Assembly (NCBI GenBank): GCA_963930185.1
Contig: CAWVLT010000040.1
Span: forward strand, 1 to 15,368
DNA: 15,368 bases
Reading direction: 5' to 3'
From: JAGZEG01 sp963930185
Lineage (GTDB): Bacteria; Actinomycetota; Coriobacteriia; Coriobacteriales; UMGS124
Under the pieces are notes generated by a model. It searched no databases, was not told the origin of the DNA, and saw only the letters and a list, made by a program, of their open reading frames with translations. Numbering within the stretch: position 1 is the stretch's first letter; each line of letters opens with the position of its first letter. The translations under genes were made by a program, and so were the position numbers. Shown in pieces: positions 14,477-15,368 of this stretch.

Positions 14477-14499
14477 CTGGCATGCCAGGTGCCGGCACC
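14477..14499 (+). promoter_or_regulatory. Two abutting 12-bp palindromes in the guaA leader
   Basis: CTGGCATGCCAG (14477-14488) and GGTGCCGGCACC (14488-14499) are both perfect and share one base. They lie between a -10-like TACTAT (14443-14448) and the guaA RBS, and could be an operator or two small RNA stems. Confidence 0.35.
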
Positions 14500-14540
14500 C
14501 GACGCGCTCGACCCATCCGGCAGAAAGGGACCCTCCTCAC

Positions 14541-15368
14541 ATGGCTACCAACGACCAGCTCGTCATCGTCCTCGACTTCGGCGCGCAGTACGGGCAGCTC
14601 ATCGCCCGTCGCGTGCGCGACTTGCACGTGTACTCGGAGATCATGCCGTGCGACACGCCCGCCGACGAGCTGGCCGCCATGAACCCCGCGGCCATCATCC
14701 TCTCGGGCGGCCCCGCCAGCGTTTATGCGGAAGACGCCCCCTCCATGGACCCCAAGGTGTTCGAGATGGGCGTCCCGGTGCTCGGCTTCTGCTATGGCCA
14801 CCAGATCATGGCGGTGACCCTGGGCGGCGAGGTTGCGCACTCCGAGGTGGGTGAGTACGGCCCCACCGAGCTGCACTTGGACCTGGACGCGCAGGCCCCC
14901 TCGGCCCTGCTCGCCGGCACGCCCGTCACCCAGACCGTGCTGATGAGCCACCGCGACGCCGTGAGCCGCACGCCCGAGGGCTTCACGGTCACCTCGCACA
15001 CCGACGTGTGCCCCGTGGCCTCGATGGAGTGTCCCGAGCGCAAGCTGTACTCCACGCAGTTCCACCCCGAGGTGCGCCACACCGAGCACGGCCGCCAGAT
15101 CCTTGAGAACTTCCTCTTCGGCATCTGCAAGCTCACGCCCAACTGGAGCATGGACTCCATCGTCGAGGAGAAGATCGCCGAGATCCGCGAGAAGGTGGGG
15201 GAGAGCCGCGTGATCCTGGCGCTTTCGGGCGGCGTGGACTCCTCCGTGGTGGCGGCGCTCGGCGCGCGTGCCATCGGCAGACAGATGACCTGCGTGTTCA
15301 TCAACCACGGCCTGCTGCGCAAGGGCGAGCCCGAGCAGGTCGAGGAGGTCTTCACCAAGCAGTTCGAC
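14541..15368 (+). CDS. guaA: GMP synthase (glutamine-hydrolysing), 3' half beyond window
   Basis: The first 276 of an expected ~515 residues. The enzyme converts XMP, ATP and glutamine to GMP. The N-terminal class I glutamine amidotransferase domain (about 1-190) opens LVIVLDFGAQYGQLIARRVR, carries the nucleophile Cys84 in GFCYGHQ, and has His175 and Glu177 in QFHPEV, completing the catalytic triad. The ATP-pyrophosphatase domain begins near 205, with its PP-loop SGGVDSS at 229-235. The usual GICYGMQ is here GFCYGHQ, a mild variation. The ATG has AAAGGGA about 10 nt upstream. The frame is intact to the last base. Expression may involve the hairpin and palindromes in the leader. Confidence 0.97.
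   Translation, partial: MATNDQLVIVLDFGAQYGQLIARRVRDLHVYSEIMPCDTPADELAAMNPAAIILSGGPASVYAEDAPSMDPKVFEMGVPVLGFCYGHQIMAVTLGGEVAHSEVGEYGPTELHLDLDAQAPSALLAGTPVTQTVLMSHRDAVSRTPEGFTVTSHTDVCPVASMECPERKLYSTQFHPEVRHTEHGRQILENFLFGICKLTPNWSMDSIVEEKIAEIREKVGESRVILALSGGVDSSVVAALGARAIGRQMTCVFINHGLLRKGEPEQVEEVFTKQFD

Overview
The window is about 15.4 kb of GC-rich chromosome in which nearly every stretch is coding. The gene content and codon use suggest an anaerobic high-GC actinobacterium of the class Coriobacteriia (Olsenella/Collinsella/Atopobiaceae type). Supporting signs are a flavinylated FMN-binding lipoprotein, a dicluster ferredoxin-type aldo/keto reductase, the ACT-domain protein and strongly G/C-ending codons. 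The taxon is an inference, because the window contains no rRNA or other decisive marker.

Layout, left to right. (1) The 3' nine-tenths of groEL, closed by a strong intrinsic terminator. (2) A three-gene + strand cluster: a divergent trigger-factor-like protein, an Fe-S aldo/keto reductase-like protein, and a second trigger-factor-like protein that lacks the FKBP domain. (3) A 66-bp nested imperfect palindrome in the convergent gap. (4) A minus-strand pair, ACT-domain protein then citrate synthase. (5) A divergently transcribed metal-dependent amidohydrolase (+). (6) A roughly 370-bp non-coding stretch with 12-bp degenerate tandem repeats, then a lipoprotein with a long Ala/Glu/Asp-rich stalk and one FMN-binding domain, closed by a textbook UUCG terminator. 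(7) The ribosome-associated ATPase YchF, with its own terminator. (8) An HdeD-like DUF308 membrane protein, with terminator. (9) A RhaD-like class II aldolase-family protein with a Lys-rich head and a Cys/His-rich metal-binding-like segment. (10) A convergent GNAT acetyltransferase (-). (11) The 5' half of guaA (GMP synthase), which runs off the right edge behind a strong hairpin and two abutting palindromes.

Most genes are single transcription units separated by terminators: groEL, the FMN lipoprotein, ychF, hdeD-like and guaA. The exceptions are the trigger-factor/AKR/trigger-factor cluster and the ACT-citrate synthase pair, which look like operons. I see no tRNA, rRNA, CRISPR array, transposase or phage gene.

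The strongest candidates for something not routinely described are two. The first is the operon in which a ferredoxin-type AKR-like protein, lacking the usual AKR Tyr and Lys, lies between two degenerate trigger factors, one of which has lost the FKBP domain cleanly. The second is the Cys/His-rich aldolase-family protein, in which the third zinc-ligand His appears to be Gln. The palindromic 66-bp element is the best non-coding candidate.
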